From: Limnohabitans sp. JirII-31
Lineage (GTDB): Bacteria; Pseudomonadota; Gammaproteobacteria; Burkholderiales; Burkholderiaceae_C
NCBI RefSeq assembly: GCF_002778315.1
Contig: NZ_NESA01000002.1
Span: 186,001-250,000 of the forward strand
Direction of reading: 5' to 3'
Length of the DNA stretch: 64,000 nucleotides
Notes under the pieces: generated by a model
The model's input: only the letters and a program-made list of their open reading frames with translations
Database searches by the model: none
What the model was told of the DNA's origin: nothing
Part shown: positions 7,931 to 16,728 of the stretch, piece after piece
Layout: each line of letters starts with the position of its first letter
How positions within the stretch are numbered: position 1 is the stretch's first letter
Program-made: the position numbers and the translations under genes

Positions 7931-9358
7931 GTGAATGCTTCTTCTGTCAACGTCATTCATGCCGTGTGGTTGGACCCCTTCAGTCCCATCGACGCGACGG
8001 ATCGCGCCCAGCTGAGTACCGCCGGTATCAGTCTGGAAACCGTTTCTACCTTGGGTGACCTCACGCTGGCTTTGCGCCGCGCGCATGTGCTGGTCATTCG
8101 CCTGGGCGACAGCGCGGAGCTGCTGCAAGAAGTGCAGACCTTGGTGGCTCAGTTGGGCCACACCGTGCCGGTGCTGTGCCGCGTGGACCGCCGTCGCATG
8201 GAAGTCGCCGTCGACGCCATGCGCCTGGGTGCTTTGCACGTGTTGTCCGCCGATGAATGGGCACCTGCTGCCTGGCAACAAGCCGTCAAAGGTTTGAACG
8301 CGCCCGAACTCAAAACCAAGAGCTATGTGTTTGTCGACCCCACCAGCCAACACCTGTTGGCTTTGGCGCAACGCGTGGCGCAAACCGAAGTCACGGCCTT
8401 GTTGGTCGGCCCCACGGGCGCTGGCAAAGAAGTGTTGGCCCGTGTGTTGCATGAGTCGTCTCCGCGTGCCAGAGGCCCCTTTGTGGCCCTCAACTGCGCG
8501 GCTTTGCCCGAGCACTTGATCGAAGACATGTTGTTTGGCCACGAGAAGGGCGCTTTCACTGGCGCTTTGAAAGAACACAAAGGCTTGTTTGAACAAGCCC
8601 ACGGCGGCACCATCTTTTTGGATGAAATTGGCGAAATGCCCATGCAGTTGCAAGCCAAGTTGCTGCGTGTGTTGCAAGAGAAAAAACTCAACCGTTTGGG
8701 TGGCGAAGCTGTCATCGACTTGGATGTGCGCGTCATTGCAGCCACCAACAAAGACTTGAAACTGGCCATTGAGCAACGCGAATTCCGCGAAGACCTGTAT
8801 TTCCGCATCAGCACTTTCCGCTTGCGCATTCAACCCTTGAAGGAACGACAAGGCGACATCATGCCCTTGGTCATGCAGTCTCTGGCGCGCCACGGCAAGA
8901 GTGGCTTGCCTTTCACCGTGACTGCCGAAGCCCAAGCGCTGCTGCAGAGCTATCCCTGGCCTGGCAACGTGCGTGAACTCGAAAACGTGGTGCAACGCGC
9001 GGTGGTGTTGTGTACCGGACGCACCGTCAGCCCTGCACATTTGATGTTTGATGACGCCATGACGGACCGCCAAGTGTCGATGTCAGACTTTGAGGTGACC
9101 GCACCCCAAGTGGCGGTGAGTCGTGAGATGACGGGTGATTTTTCTCCCATCGCGGTTCGCCCTGTGGATGAACCTCTGAGGCCCATCAATTTGGAACACG
9201 CGGTGAAAACCAGCGAACACCAAGTGATCATGGCTGCGATTCAAAGCACCGACAGCCGCATGGAAGCCGCTGCCAAGCTGGGCATCAGCCCCCGCACCCT
9301 GCGCTACAAACTCGCGCAATTGCGTGACCGTGGCATGCATGAAGGAGTCTCCGCATGA
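7931..9358 (+). CDS. sigma54-dependent flagellar transcriptional activator (FleR/FlrC/FleQ-like)
   Basis: 475 aa with a GTG start; the only nearby ATG is out of frame. Domain order: degenerate receiver (about 5-115), AAA+ domain (about 135-375) with Walker A GPTGAGKE (160-167), the sigma54-contacting GAFTGA loop (207-212) and Walker B FLDE (229-232), then a Fis-type helix-turn-helix (about 445-470, SPRTLRYKL). The receiver lacks the phospho-acceptor Asp (R57 at that position, VLVIRLGDS) and the catalytic Lys, so ordinary histidine-kinase control is unlikely. The stop overlaps the fliE start by ATGA. It probably activates all four sigma54 promoters seen here, including its own. Confidence 0.9.
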   Translation: MNASSVNVIHAVWLDPFSPIDATDRAQLSTAGISLETVSTLGDLTLALRRAHVLVIRLGDSAELLQEVQTLVAQLGHTVPVLCRVDRRRMEVAVDAMRLGALHVLSADEWAPAAWQQAVKGLNAPELKTKSYVFVDPTSQHLLALAQRVAQTEVTALLVGPTGAGKEVLARVLHESSPRARGPFVALNCAALPEHLIEDMLFGHEKGAFTGALKEHKGLFEQAHGGTIFLDEIGEMPMQLQAKLLRVLQEKKLNRLGGEAVIDLDVRVIAATNKDLKLAIEQREFREDLYFRISTFRLRIQPLKERQGDIMPLVMQSLARHGKSGLPFTVTAEAQALLQSYPWPGNVRELENVVQRAVVLCTGRTVSPAHLMFDDAMTDRQVSMSDFEVTAPQVAVSREMTGDFSPIAVRPVDEPLRPINLEHAVKTSEHQVIMAAIQSTDSRMEAAAKLGISPRTLRYKLAQLRDRGMHEGVSA

Positions 9359-9696
9359 TTGATCGCATCTCCAATGCCAACATCCAGTCGATGATGGAAA
9401 CACTGCGTGCTTACCAGGCGCAGTCCACCAACAACACCTCGGCCACGCCCGAGACGGCCACCACCAAGGTGGGACAGCCCACATTTTTTGACTCGGTCAA
9501 AAACGCACTCGACAAAGTCAACCAAGCTGACGTCAAGGCCGATGCGATGGCCGAAGCCTACGACCGTGGCGAAGAGGTGCCCCTCACCGAAGTGGTGTTG
9601 AGCATGCAGAAATCGTCGCTGGCTTTTGAAGCCACCTTGCAAGTACGCAACAAAGTGATGAAAGCGTACGAAGAAATCATGAACATGCCGGTGTGA
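9355..9696 (+). CDS. fliE: Flagellar hook-basal body adaptor FliE
   Basis: 113 aa. It joins the MS ring to the proximal rod. The C-terminal half shows the family hallmark: VPLTEVVLSMQKSSLAFEAT, then LQVRNKVMKAYEEIMNMPV at the C-terminus. The ATG overlaps the regulator stop, with AAGGAG at 9341-9346. It is followed 20 bp later by fliF in the same operon. Confidence 0.93.
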   Translation: MIDRISNANIQSMMETLRAYQAQSTNNTSATPETATTKVGQPTFFDSVKNALDKVNQADVKADAMAEAYDRGEEVPLTEVVLSMQKSSLAFEATLQVRNKVMKAYEEIMNMPV

Positions 9697-9716
9697 TGCT
9701 GAACTGAGAGACTGAT

Positions 9717-11828
9717 ATGGCCACAGATACCTTGAATATGAACGCGATGGGCTTGCCCTCAGCCCCCAACGCAGACAACGCTGCCGCCGGCAAAGCGGGC
9801 AACTCGCCTGTCACCACCAACAACCGCATGCCTGCTTGGTTGAACCAAAAAGAAGGCCCGGGTGCCATGGTGGTGGACATCTTGCGTCAGCCCACGGTGC
9901 GCAAAACACTGCCTTTCATTGTGGTGTTCATGCTGCTGGTGTCGGTGGCGGTGTTTTTCACCTCGCTCAAGCCCACGCCCTACCGTCCCTTGGTGTTGAT
10001 GCTCAACGACGCAGACAAGCAATTGGCCATCGAAGCGCTGAAGGCCGGTGAATTCAAACCCGAAGTGGATGCCAACACCGGCCAATTGACGGTGCCCACG
10101 GCGCGCTACCAAGAGGCCCGCATGTTGCTGGCCTCCAAAGGTTTGCCACGCACCGAAACCACGGGCATGGACAACCTCAAAGACATGCCCGCCATGACCA
10201 CCAGCCAGTTCATGGAGCAGGTGCGCTACAACAACGCGATGGAGCAAGAGCTGGCACGCAGCATTGTGCAAATCGGTGGCATCAAGGCTGCCCGCGTGCA
10301 TTTGGCCGCGCCCAAGCAAAGCGTGTTTGTGCGTGACCGCGCGCCGACCAAGGCATCGGTGATCATCACCCGTGCGCCAGGGCGCACGGTGTCGTCGGCC
10401 AACGTGCAAGCCATCATCCAATTGGTGGCGTCGAGCGTGCCTTACCTTGCGCCTGAAAACGTGTCGGTGGTGGACAACTTTGGCAGCTTGATGAATGAAA
10501 TGTTGGTCGAGCAGCCATTGGGCTTGACCTCCGCCCAGCTGATGCAAAAGCAACAGATGGAAGACCTGTACCGCACACGTTTGATCCAGTTGTTGGCGCC
10601 TATCGTGGGCGAGTCCAACGTGAGCGCACAGATCAGCATGTCGCTCGACTTCACTCAAACCGAAGTGACGGTGGAAGACTTTGATGGCCAGGACAAAGGC
10701 CCCAAGACCCGTTCAGAATTGTTTGTGGAAGACCGCAACACCTTCCGTGATGCGATTGGCATTCCCGGCTCATTGTCGAACACGCCACCGAGCCCCACCA
10801 ACCCGCAAGCCACCACCCAAACCAACGCCGACCCTACCAAGGGCGTGAGCGAAAAAGGCGTGCAAGTGACAGCACGCAGCACCAAAAATTACGAATTGGA
10901 CCGCTCGGTGCGTCACACCAAAAACGCCATGGGCAACATCTCCAAAATTGGTGTGGGTGTGCTGATCAACGAGCGCCCGATTCCTGCGGGCATGAAGGTG
11001 GAAAAACCCGCCGATGGCTCACCTGCGCCGACCTCTATTCCTTACACCCCCGAAGAGCTGGAGCGTTTGAACCAATTGGTCAAAGGTGCGGTGGGCTTCA
11101 ACGAAGCGCGTGGTGACATGGTCACCGTGGTGGCTACCAAGTTTGAGCCGGTGGTCGACCCGACCGTTGTGCCTTGGTATCTGGACGAGAACTACCAGGT
11201 GCTGGTCAATGCGGGTGTGATTGGTGGCCTGTTCTTGCTGTTGTTGTTGACCGTGATTCGTCCGATGGTGCGTCGCATGGTGCGCCCCGAGATTGATCCC
11301 GCCGCCATTGCTGCCGCGGCTGCTGAAGCGGCCAATGCGGAGGCGCGATTGGCCATTGAAGTGGCCACGGCAGAGTCTGCGGCCGCACAGGCTACGGCCA
11401 AAGCGGCCAAAGAAGCCCACGAAGCCGAAATGGCCCGCATGGCCGAAGAAGCCGCCAAAGCCGCCGCCGAGGCCGCACGTGTGGCCGAAGAAGCCCGTCT
11501 GGCCGCCGAGGCCAAGGCTGTCGCCGAAGCCGCTGCCCGCGATGCCATGGCCGCCGAGCTGGCCGAGCGCAACGCACAACATGCCGCAGGCGTGCAGCAG
11601 GCCGCCGATGACGCTGCCTCTGACATTGAAATTGAAGAAGGTGAAACGCTGGAAGAGGTCAAAGCCCGCATGGCGAGCTTGAAGCCCAAGAAACAGTCGA
11701 TCTCGGCTGACTTGCTCAACACCGCCAATTCGTATGATGACAAAGTGGCGTTGATTCGCATGATCGTGGCCGAAGATTCCACCCGCGTGGCCGGTGTGCT
11801 CAAGGGCTTGATCAGCCCATCCGCCTAA
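9717..11828 (+). CDS. fliF: Flagellar MS-ring protein FliF with long Ala/Glu-rich insertion
   Basis: 703 aa against the usual 520-600. TM1 lies near residues 60-82 and is followed by the periplasmic ring-building motifs; TM2 lies near 497-517 (GLFLLLLLTVIRPMVRRMV). After TM2 comes about 115 residues of Ala/Glu/Lys-rich helix (AAKEAHEAEMARMAEEAAKA and similar) before the conserved FliG-binding tail (about 636-703: EEGETLEEVKARM, LLNTANSYDDKVALIRMIV). This helical insertion accounts for the extra length. A second copy of TM2 plus the FliG-binding tail is encoded at 14274. Confidence 0.95.
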   Translation: MATDTLNMNAMGLPSAPNADNAAAGKAGNSPVTTNNRMPAWLNQKEGPGAMVVDILRQPTVRKTLPFIVVFMLLVSVAVFFTSLKPTPYRPLVLMLNDADKQLAIEALKAGEFKPEVDANTGQLTVPTARYQEARMLLASKGLPRTETTGMDNLKDMPAMTTSQFMEQVRYNNAMEQELARSIVQIGGIKAARVHLAAPKQSVFVRDRAPTKASVIITRAPGRTVSSANVQAIIQLVASSVPYLAPENVSVVDNFGSLMNEMLVEQPLGLTSAQLMQKQQMEDLYRTRLIQLLAPIVGESNVSAQISMSLDFTQTEVTVEDFDGQDKGPKTRSELFVEDRNTFRDAIGIPGSLSNTPPSPTNPQATTQTNADPTKGVSEKGVQVTARSTKNYELDRSVRHTKNAMGNISKIGVGVLINERPIPAGMKVEKPADGSPAPTSIPYTPEELERLNQLVKGAVGFNEARGDMVTVVATKFEPVVDPTVVPWYLDENYQVLVNAGVIGGLFLLLLLTVIRPMVRRMVRPEIDPAAIAAAAAEAANAEARLAIEVATAESAAAQATAKAAKEAHEAEMARMAEEAAKAAAEAARVAEEARLAAEAKAVAEAAARDAMAAELAERNAQHAAGVQQAADDAASDIEIEEGETLEEVKARMASLKPKKQSISADLLNTANSYDDKVALIRMIVAEDSTRVAGVLKGLISPSA

Positions 11829-11862
11829 CCCGCGCCGAACGACAGAGATTGAGGACTAGACC

Positions 11863-12903
11863 ATGGCTGATAACGACAATGGCATTGTGATGACCGAGGC
11901 GCTGCGCACCGAACTGGCAGCCATCACCTCCACACAACGTGCCGCAGTGCTGATGCTGCTCTTGGGTGAAGACCAAGCCGCAGACATCATCAAATTTTTG
12001 AACCCCAAAGAGGTACAAGCCTTGGGCGCGGCCATGGTGTCTGTGGCCGACTTTTCGCAAGAAGCCGTCAACGTGGTGTTGGACGAATTTGTCGAACATC
12101 TGAAGAAACAATCTACCCTGAGCATGGGCAACACCGACTATGTGGAAAAGGTGATGCGTCGTGCCTTGGGCGACGACAAAGCTGCTTCTGTGTTGGGCCG
12201 CATCATGCCGGGTCAAGGCACCAAGGGCCTGGATATCCTGACCTGGATGGACGCGCGCGGTATTGCCGACATGATCAAGTCCGAGCATCCCCAAGTGGTG
12301 GCCATCATCATGTCCTTGCTCGAACCTGAAGTGGCGGCTGACGTGATGATTTATCTGGACCCTTCGATCCGCCCTGAGGTGATTCAACGCATTGCCAGCT
12401 TGGACACTGTGCAGCCCTCGGCTATGGCCGAGTTGGAAGCGATCATGAAGCAGCAGTTCTCCAAGAGTGCGTCGGCTCAGTCGTCGAGCTTTGGGGGCGT
12501 GCAAGCGGCCGCCAAGATCATGAACTTGACCAAGACCGAGTTGGAGTCAAGCATCATGAACGGCTTGAACGAAATTGATCCTGACATCATGCTCAAGATC
12601 CAAGACAACATGTTCACCTTCGAAAACCTCACCAGCGTGGACAACAAAGGCATTCAGGTGCTCATGCGTGCGGTGGAGCCAGACTTGTTGATGATGGCCC
12701 TCAAAGGTGCCAGCCCAGCCTGCCAAGACCGTTTCTACGACAACATGTCCGAACGTGCCCGTGGCATGTTCCGCGACGACATGGAAGCCAAGGGCCCGCA
12801 ACGCATGTCCGACGTGGAAGCGGCGCAAAAGAACATCATGCGCATGGCGCGCAAGCTGTCCGATTCGGGCGAACTGATCCTCGGGGGCGCGGACTTTGTT
12901 TAA
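11863..12903 (+). CDS. fliG: Flagellar motor switch protein FliG
   Basis: 346 aa, normal length. It has the FliG N-terminal domain that binds FliF (QRAAVLMLLLGEDQAADIIK), the middle domain with the EHPQ motif (SEHPQVVAIIMSLL) and the C-terminal torque domain containing charged residues (MSERARGMFRDDMEAKGPQ). It sits in the cytoplasm at the base of the MS ring. It follows fliF by 34 bp and overlaps the fliH start. It may face two different FliF-type tails in this organism. Confidence 0.95.
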   Translation: MADNDNGIVMTEALRTELAAITSTQRAAVLMLLLGEDQAADIIKFLNPKEVQALGAAMVSVADFSQEAVNVVLDEFVEHLKKQSTLSMGNTDYVEKVMRRALGDDKAASVLGRIMPGQGTKGLDILTWMDARGIADMIKSEHPQVVAIIMSLLEPEVAADVMIYLDPSIRPEVIQRIASLDTVQPSAMAELEAIMKQQFSKSASAQSSSFGGVQAAAKIMNLTKTELESSIMNGLNEIDPDIMLKIQDNMFTFENLTSVDNKGIQVLMRAVEPDLLMMALKGASPACQDRFYDNMSERARGMFRDDMEAKGPQRMSDVEAAQKNIMRMARKLSDSGELILGGADFV

Positions 12904-14287
12904 CCAACCGCGTCCTTTGCGGCCGGCCAAGCCTTGGCAGTCCACCAGCTATTTGCGGTCTACCCGCGAAGAGCAGCCGTTCAGTGCAGCACGGTGGACT
13001 GACGCTGAGCCGCAAGCATTTGCCGACACGGGCATGCCGCCACGCCGCACCGATTTTGCGGTGGACAGCTACGAGCCGATGACGGAGCCACTCTCCGCAC
13101 AGGCCAAGAAGGCCCTGGCCTTGCTCGATGCCGAGCACAGCCATGAGGCCTTTGCACAAGAAAAAAATGCCTCTGAAGATGGCTCCTCCACCAACGCGCA
13201 TTTGCCGTTTGTGCTGGATGTCTACACAAGTCGTTCCGACAAGACGAGACACGTGGCCAAGCCACAGCCTGTGGTGGCCCCCTTTGTGGCTGACGATCTG
13301 TCGCCACACACTGCGGTCAACCTGGCCGAGGTGGTGCCTGCTGAGACAGCTGAAACCGTTGACGAACCTGCACCAGACACCGACCAAGAAGACCATGCCA
13401 TGGCTGAGTCCCAGGCAACGCCTGTGCTTGAACTGGATGGCGAGCCTGCGGATGCCCCGTCAGAGATCGCCACAGAAGCAGTGACAGACATTCAAGAGCA
13501 AGTGGCGACACAAGCTGCCGCAGACGTGGTGGCACAAGGCGAGTCCACAGCGCTTGAACTGCCAACACAAGATGAGCCCACCCACGAGGTTGAGGCAGAT
13601 GTGCAGACTGAGCTCGCAGAGCCTGAGGCTGCGCCGGTTGAGCCCGAGCCTGAACCGGAACCGGAACCGGTTCAACCTGGCATTGCCCCTGAAGAAGTGG
13701 CGCAACGCGAAGCCGACCACTTTGCCCAAGGCATGAAACAAGGGTTGGCCCAGGGCATGGCGCTGGGGGAACAACAAGCCCGTCAGGCCATGGCCGACGA
13801 TGTGGCCGCCCAATGCGCACTGTTGGCGCAGGTGACACAAGGCTTGCAAACCTTGATGGCCGATTCGACACAATTTTTTGAACCTCTCAAACGACTGAGC
13901 CTGCACCTGGCCGAGCAGTTGGTATTGGGCGAGTTGCGCATGTCCAGCGCAGCCATTGAGCGCTTGGTGCAGCACTGTCTGGATGAAGTCAGCCACCCGC
14001 TGCAAGAGGGTGTGGTGGTGGAACTCAACCCCGACGACAAGAAAAGTCTGCAAGCCCAAGGTGGCGAATTTTTGCAAGGCCTGCGCCTTGAAGCCAGCCC
14101 CGAGCTCCAACCCGGCAGCGTGCGTGTGTTTGCCAATGACATGGTGGTGGAAGACTTGATCGAACACCGCTTGCAAGCCTTGGCAAAGAACCTGCTGCTG
14201 GATGTGCCGAGCTGGGAAAAACAATCGGCCCTGGTCCCACCAGCGCCTTCGACAGACCATACGGAGCACGACGATGATCTTGCCTGA
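12896..14287 (+). CDS. fliH: Flagellar assembly protein FliH with long acidic insertion
   Basis: 463 aa if it starts at the TTG at 12896, which overlaps the fliG stop; FliH is usually 220-280 aa. The N-terminus (MFNQPRPLRPAKPWQST, later AARWTDAEPQ) keeps the flavour of the FliM/FliN-binding end, which supports the early start. Residues about 130-265 are a Glu/Ala/Pro-rich acidic stretch with an EPEPEPEPEP run. The conserved part begins at EEVAQREADHFAQGMKQGLAQGMALG (a GxxxG-type helix) and continues to the FliI-binding C-terminal domain. It restrains the FliI ATPase and delivers it to the export gate. Confidence 0.88.
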   Translation: MFNQPRPLRPAKPWQSTSYLRSTREEQPFSAARWTDAEPQAFADTGMPPRRTDFAVDSYEPMTEPLSAQAKKALALLDAEHSHEAFAQEKNASEDGSSTNAHLPFVLDVYTSRSDKTRHVAKPQPVVAPFVADDLSPHTAVNLAEVVPAETAETVDEPAPDTDQEDHAMAESQATPVLELDGEPADAPSEIATEAVTDIQEQVATQAAADVVAQGESTALELPTQDEPTHEVEADVQTELAEPEAAPVEPEPEPEPEPVQPGIAPEEVAQREADHFAQGMKQGLAQGMALGEQQARQAMADDVAAQCALLAQVTQGLQTLMADSTQFFEPLKRLSLHLAEQLVLGELRMSSAAIERLVQHCLDEVSHPLQEGVVVELNPDDKKSLQAQGGEFLQGLRLEASPELQPGSVRVFANDMVVEDLIEHRLQALAKNLLLDVPSWEKQSALVPPAPSTDHTEHDDDLA

Positions 14288-14963
14288 CGTCCTCAACACC
14301 ATGCTGATGGGTTTGATTTTCATGGTGATCTTGGTCACTGTGGTTCGCCCGTTGCTGCTCAACGTGGTCGGCAATCCGGTCTTCAGCGATGCCGAGCAAC
14401 AACAAATGCTCGATGTCGTGCATCAAGAATTGGCGCGTGTGGCGTATGAGGAAGAGACCAAACGTGCTCACCAAATTCGCTACCAACAACTGTTGATCGA
14501 ATTGCCACCTCGCTTGCAGCCCAAGCCTGTGGTGCAAGCCGAGCCAGAACCCGAAGAGCCCGCCGACCCAGCAGCAGACAGCAGCGTGGTCGATGCCACG
14601 GAACAGGGCGATGGGACGACAGAGGCTGTCGCAGACAGCGTGCCTGCCGTTGACGCCCATGGTCAGCCAGTGGCCAGCGATGCAGCGCAAACCGACGCGG
14701 CGCAGGCTGGCCGTGCCGACGCAGCAGCGCCCGAAGAGGCGCTGGCCGAAGGTGAAATTGAAATTCGCGAAGGTGAAACCTTGGCCGAAATCAAAGAGCG
14801 CATGAAGCGCGAACAAAAGAATGCCAAGAAGCCGGTGATTCCGCCCGAACTGCTCAACAATGCCAAGAGCTACGAAGACAAAGTGGGTGTGGTGCGCATG
14901 GTGGTGCACCAAGACCAAAGCCGTGTGGCGGCTGTCATTCGCGGCATGATTGAAACCAAATAA
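14274..14963 (+). CDS. FliF C-terminal paralogue: single-TM protein with FliG-binding-type tail
   Basis: 229 aa from ATG 14274 (MILPDVLNTML), with GGAG just upstream and a 14-bp overlap with fliH. One membrane helix (about residues 6-28, FMVILVTVVRPLLLNVV) resembles FliF TM2 (LLLTVIRPMVRRMV). A Pro/Ala/Glu-rich linker follows. The last 70 residues mirror the FliF tail almost block by block: IREGETLAEIKERM against IEEGETLEEVKARM, LLNNAKSYEDKVGVVRMVV against LLNTANSYDDKVALIRMIV, and RVAAVIRGMI against RVAGVLKGLI. It lacks the FliF periplasmic ring region. I infer a partial FliF duplication that could dock FliG; no established name is known to me. Confidence 0.85.
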   Translation: MILPDVLNTMLMGLIFMVILVTVVRPLLLNVVGNPVFSDAEQQQMLDVVHQELARVAYEEETKRAHQIRYQQLLIELPPRLQPKPVVQAEPEPEEPADPAADSSVVDATEQGDGTTEAVADSVPAVDAHGQPVASDAAQTDAAQAGRADAAAPEEALAEGEIEIREGETLAEIKERMKREQKNAKKPVIPPELLNNAKSYEDKVGVVRMVVHQDQSRVAAVIRGMIETK

Positions 14964-14971
14964 ATTCGTCC

Positions 14972-16291
14972 ATGCTTGATTTTTCCCAGGAAGTTCAGCG
15001 CAGCTTGCCCAAACTGCGCGTGCCCACGCCACGCACCAGTGGCACCTTGGTGCGCCTGGTGGGCTTGACGCTGGAGACGCGCGGCATCATGGCCCCTCTG
15101 GGGGCGTGCTGCGAGGTGTTGGGCCAAAACGGCCACCGCGTGGAAGCCGAGGTGGTGGGCTTCAACGACAAAACGCTCTACCTCATGCCCTTCACCGATC
15201 CGGTGGGCGTGGGCCCGGGCGATAGGGTGCGTGTCATAAGCAACTCGGCGCTGGTGCGTCTGGGCGATGGTTTGCTGGGGCGCGTGGTCGATGGCCGCGG
15301 ACAACCCCTGGATGGCCGCCCCTTGCCCGAGCTGCCCGATGAATTGAGCCTGTTGGGCCGCCCTTTGAACCCGATGGAGCGTGGGCCCATCGACACCATC
15401 TTGGACGTGGGCGTGAAAGCCATCAACAGCGTGTTGACGATTGGCCGCGGACAACGCATTGGCTTGGTGGCTGGCTCTGGCGTGGGCAAGAGCGTGCTGT
15501 TGGGCATGCTGACGCGCTTCACCAAGGCTGATGTGGTGGTGATTGGTTTGATTGGCGAACGTGGCCGTGAAGTGCAAGCCTTCATTGCGGAGTCGCTGGG
15601 GGCCGAAGGCCTGGCCAAGTCGGTGGTGATTGCCGCCCCTGCCAACGTGTCGCCCGTGCTGCGCCTCAAAGCCACCCACATGACCCATGTGGTGGCTGAG
15701 TATTTTCGCGACCAAGGCAAAAACGTGTTGATGCTGTGCGACAGCTTGACCCGTGTGGCCCATGCCCAGCGTGAAATTGGCTTGGCCATTGGCGAGCCGC
15801 CCACGGCTAAGGGCTATCCGCCGTCGGTGTTTGCTTTGTTGCCCAATTTGATTGAACGCGGTGGTGTGGGCCGTCATGGCCACGGCTCCATCACCTCCAT
15901 CTACACGGTGCTGGCTGAGGGCGACGATGCCTCAGACCCCATTGTTGACATTGCCCGTGCTTCGCTCGACGGCCAGGTCATGTTGTCGCGCCGCTTAGCG
16001 GACCAGGCGCATTACCCTGCGATTGACCTGAATGGTTCGATTTCGCGTGTGATGCAAACCTTGGTGGAGCCAGATGATCTGCGCCAAGCCAACAAGTTCC
16101 GTCGCCTGTGGTCGGTGTACCAGCAAAACGCGGACCTGGTGCAGGTGGGCGCGTACGAGGCCGGCACCAACGCTGAGCTGGACGAGGCCATTCGCTTGCG
16201 CGACTCGATGGTGATGTTCTTGCGCCAAGACATGCACCTGGGTGAAGACTACGACGTCACCCGCAACCAATTGCGTCATCTGCTGTCATGA
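14972..16291 (+). CDS. fliI: Flagellar export ATPase FliI
   Basis: 439 aa, normal length. Walker A GSGVGKS (168-174), the LIGERGREVQ motif, Walker B region VLMLCDSLTR, and the family segment AKGYPPSVFALLPNL are all present. It is an F1-beta-like hexameric ATPase that unfolds and feeds substrates to the flagellar type III export gate with FliH and FliJ. It starts 8 bp after the FliF-tail paralogue and overlaps fliJ by ATGA. Confidence 0.96.
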   Translation: MLDFSQEVQRSLPKLRVPTPRTSGTLVRLVGLTLETRGIMAPLGACCEVLGQNGHRVEAEVVGFNDKTLYLMPFTDPVGVGPGDRVRVISNSALVRLGDGLLGRVVDGRGQPLDGRPLPELPDELSLLGRPLNPMERGPIDTILDVGVKAINSVLTIGRGQRIGLVAGSGVGKSVLLGMLTRFTKADVVVIGLIGERGREVQAFIAESLGAEGLAKSVVIAAPANVSPVLRLKATHMTHVVAEYFRDQGKNVLMLCDSLTRVAHAQREIGLAIGEPPTAKGYPPSVFALLPNLIERGGVGRHGHGSITSIYTVLAEGDDASDPIVDIARASLDGQVMLSRRLADQAHYPAIDLNGSISRVMQTLVEPDDLRQANKFRRLWSVYQQNADLVQVGAYEAGTNAELDEAIRLRDSMVMFLRQDMHLGEDYDVTRNQLRHLLS

Positions 16292-16728
16292 AGCCGCGCG
16301 CCGCATGGCCCGTGTTGGCCAAAAAAGCCAAAGAAAAATGCGACGAGGCCCATGCCGAAGTCAGCAAGGCACGCCAGCGTGTGGTCCATTTGCAGCAAAG
16401 CCGTGAACGCATGGCCATGCTGTATGAAGACTATGTGCGGCGCTCGCAAGAGGCTGAAAAAAAACTCCACAGCATGGCCGAGACCTTGAACTTTCGCGGC
16501 TTCATGCAGCAACTGCAAGCGCTGATCGCGCGGGTGGATGAGGACTTGCTCAAAGCCCAGCAGAACCTGGCACAGACGCAACTGGCTTTACGCGCTGCGG
16601 AGCACAAGCGCATCCAGATGGAGACATTGCTGGAGCAAGACCTCAAAGCCGTGCGCGACCATGCCAGAAAACGCGAACAGCGCGAGATGGATGCTGCCGG
16701 CGTGATGCTCTACAACCTCAAGGCTTGA
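16288..16728 (+). CDS. fliJ: Flagellar export protein FliJ
   Basis: 146 aa, almost entirely coiled coil (AKEKCDEAHAEVSKARQRV, AEKKLHSMAETLNFRGFMQQ), as expected for the FliJ stalk that sits in the FliI ring. It ends the fliE-fliJ operon and is coupled to fliI through ATGA. Its 3' end overlaps the convergent hepT gene by 11 bp, with no terminator visible between them. Confidence 0.9.
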   Translation: MKPRAAWPVLAKKAKEKCDEAHAEVSKARQRVVHLQQSRERMAMLYEDYVRRSQEAEKKLHSMAETLNFRGFMQQLQALIARVDEDLLKAQQNLAQTQLALRAAEHKRIQMETLLEQDLKAVRDHARKREQREMDAAGVMLYNLKA

